From contig PCYI01000007.1 of NCBI GenBank assembly GCA_002774795.1, positions 6,292 to 19,518 on the forward strand: 13,227 nt of DNA. Reading direction: 5' to 3'. The position numbers were made by a program, and so were the translations under genes. This DNA is from Candidatus Vogelbacteria bacterium CG10_big_fil_rev_8_21_14_0_10_51_16. Its GTDB lineage: Bacteria; Patescibacteriota; Minisyncoccia; Phycocordibacterales; JACRKE01. Each line of letters opens with the position of its first letter. Positions within the stretch are counted from its first letter, which is position 1. A model generated the notes under the pieces. It saw nothing but the letters and a program-made list of their open reading frames with translations. It was not told the DNA's origin and made no database searches. Shown piece after piece: positions 12,735 through 13,227 of the stretch.

Positions 12735-13025
12735 ATGGATGAGGACGTAAAAGTACTACTAAAGCGAAACCTTGAGCTTACAGAAGCAAACCACAAGCTT
12801 CTTATTGGCATGCGCCGTTCCGCTCGCTGGGCCTCTTTTTTTAGGCTTTTGTACTGGTTTGTAATACTAGGAGGCATAGCCCTCTCTTACTACTTTATCC
12901 AGCCATATATTAACGCGGTTATAGGAGCTTACGACAATATTCAGGGTAGCATCAGCCAAAATGAGGAGAGTGCTAATAGTGGTATTCCTGGCATAGGCGA
13001 CCTCCTCCAAGTGCTCAAACGCTAG
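12735..13025 (+). CDS. Small coiled-coil membrane protein
   Basis: The function is unknown. The 96 residues have a charged helical N-terminus (3-30, heptad-like LLKRNLELTEANHKLL, probably a short coiled coil), a basic MRRSARW patch, one membrane segment (about 35-57), and a polar C-terminal tail of about 35 residues. Proteins of this plan are common in Parcubacteria-type genomes as far as I recall, but I cannot name a family. The ATG at 12735 (MDEDVKVLL) is preferred to the GTG at 12705, which would add a basic ten-residue extension. A TAAATT box at 12719-12724, 10 bases before the ATG, would fit a near-leaderless start. It follows the hsp20 gene on the same strand. Confidence 0.75.
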   Translation: MDEDVKVLLKRNLELTEANHKLLIGMRRSARWASFFRLLYWFVILGGIALSYYFIQPYINAVIGAYDNIQGSISQNEESANSGIPGIGDLLQVLKR

Positions 13026-13027
13026 AA

Positions 13028-13056
13028 TTGTCTATCTGTGGCTATTCTGGTAATAT
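13028..13056 (+). promoter_or_regulatory. Promoter facing the right edge, extended -10
   Basis: TTGTCT (13028-13033), a 17-base spacer ending in TGG (13048-13050), and TAATAT (13051-13056) form a TGn-extended promoter just after the last gene. Transcription would begin near 13063. No ATG is placed for a leaderless gene, so the product may be an RNA or a gene beyond the window. Confidence 0.5.
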
Positions 13057-13065
13057 AACGTCGGG

Positions 13066-13120
13066 GCATTAGTCATATGTCACACGTCATATGACTTTGA
13101 GTTACGAAATGCGAGTTTTT
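13066..13120 (+). terminator. Hairpin with T-tract: terminator or attenuator
   Basis: AGTCATATG (13071-13079) pairs perfectly with CATATGACT (13088-13096) around an 8-base loop, and GCATT (13066-13070) can pair with AATGC (13108-13112) outside it. GAGTTTTT follows (13113-13120). It may end the hsp20-hypothetical transcript or attenuate the promoter at 13028. GTCATATG is also directly repeated at 13072-13079 and 13086-13093, as expected in an operator. Confidence 0.4.
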
Positions 13121-13227
13121 CCCTCCCCTGGCCCTAGGGTGGGGTAGGTTTAGAGCCATACTACCCCCTCCCAACCTCACAGCTCTCGGCGTGCTCGCCG
13201 AGGCCGCGAGCCCACCTCGCGCCGCCG
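13121..13227. other. GC-rich structured stretch, unidentified
   Basis: Three hairpins occur in a row: GGGGTAG (13141-13147) with CTACCCC (13161-13167); CTCGGCG (13185-13191) with CGCCGAG (13196-13202), loop TGCT; and CGCGAG (13205-13210) with CTCGCG (13216-13221). G+C rises sharply compared with the genes before it. I do not recognise an RNA family. A short minus-strand frame can be read through it but has no recognisable protein. The window ends inside it. Confidence 0.4.

Noticed and set aside
12461..12877. 138-residue minus-strand open frame over hsp20
   Set aside because: Antisense to the alpha-crystallin domain and the next gene, rich in Ser/Arg/Leu as shadow frames are.
1..13227. CRISPR array, insertion sequence, or defence system
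   Set aside because: No regularly spaced repeats, transposase or defence-type proteins; the genes are housekeeping.

Overview
The window reads as a chromosomal housekeeping segment of a bacterium of the Candidate Phyla Radiation (Patescibacteria), most likely a Parcubacteria-type lineage. This lineage call is inference from compact genes, a very basic bS21 protein, an ftsA-ftsZ pair outside a full dcw cluster, almost no Shine-Dalgarno sequences, short in-frame repeat insertions in conserved genes, and a small coiled-coil/membrane hypothetical protein of a kind common there. TGA is used as a stop (ybeY and the PrsW-like gene), so the code is standard bacterial and not the TGA=Gly code of Gracilibacteria/Absconditabacteria.

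Layout. (1) 16-1383: pth (minus) diverges from lepB (plus). (2) 1500-3606: hisS, then rpsU with its own strong promoter, overlapped at its 3' end by ybeY. (3) 3607-3777: a run of hairpins and terminator-like structures separates ybeY from ftsA. (4) 3778-6372: ftsA, then ftsZ behind an extended -10 promoter, closed by a 16-bp bidirectional terminator. (5) 6415-6981: a convergent, AT-richer SAM methyltransferase of the phospholipid N-methyltransferase type. (6) 7126-7873: tRNA-Ser(CGA) on minus, tRNA-Glu(UUC), a small membrane protein and tRNA-Val(GAC) on plus. (7) 7874-11440: tsaD, whose ATG directly abuts the tRNA-Val CCA, then a 38-bp perfect palindrome and a C-terminally short valS. (8) 11425-13025: a PrsW-like intramembrane protease overlapping valS, an Hsp20 chaperone, and a small coiled-coil membrane protein. 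(9) 13026-13227: a good promoter, a hairpin and a GC-rich structured stretch with no gene I can name.

The genes serve translation and its quality control (Pth, HisRS, ValRS, bS21, YbeY, TsaD, three tRNAs), cell division (FtsA, FtsZ) and envelope or protein homeostasis (LepB, PrsW-like, Hsp20). No mobile element, CRISPR array or defence system is visible.

The most interesting signals are regulatory or structural. Several genes have a -10 box only 8-11 bases before the ATG, implying leaderless or nearly leaderless mRNAs. The tRNA-Val/tsaD junction has no spacer, so tRNA 3' processing could itself make a leaderless tsaD mRNA. Palindromic or repetitive sequence is inserted in frame in tsaD (twice) and valS. 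A 38-bp perfect palindrome precedes valS.
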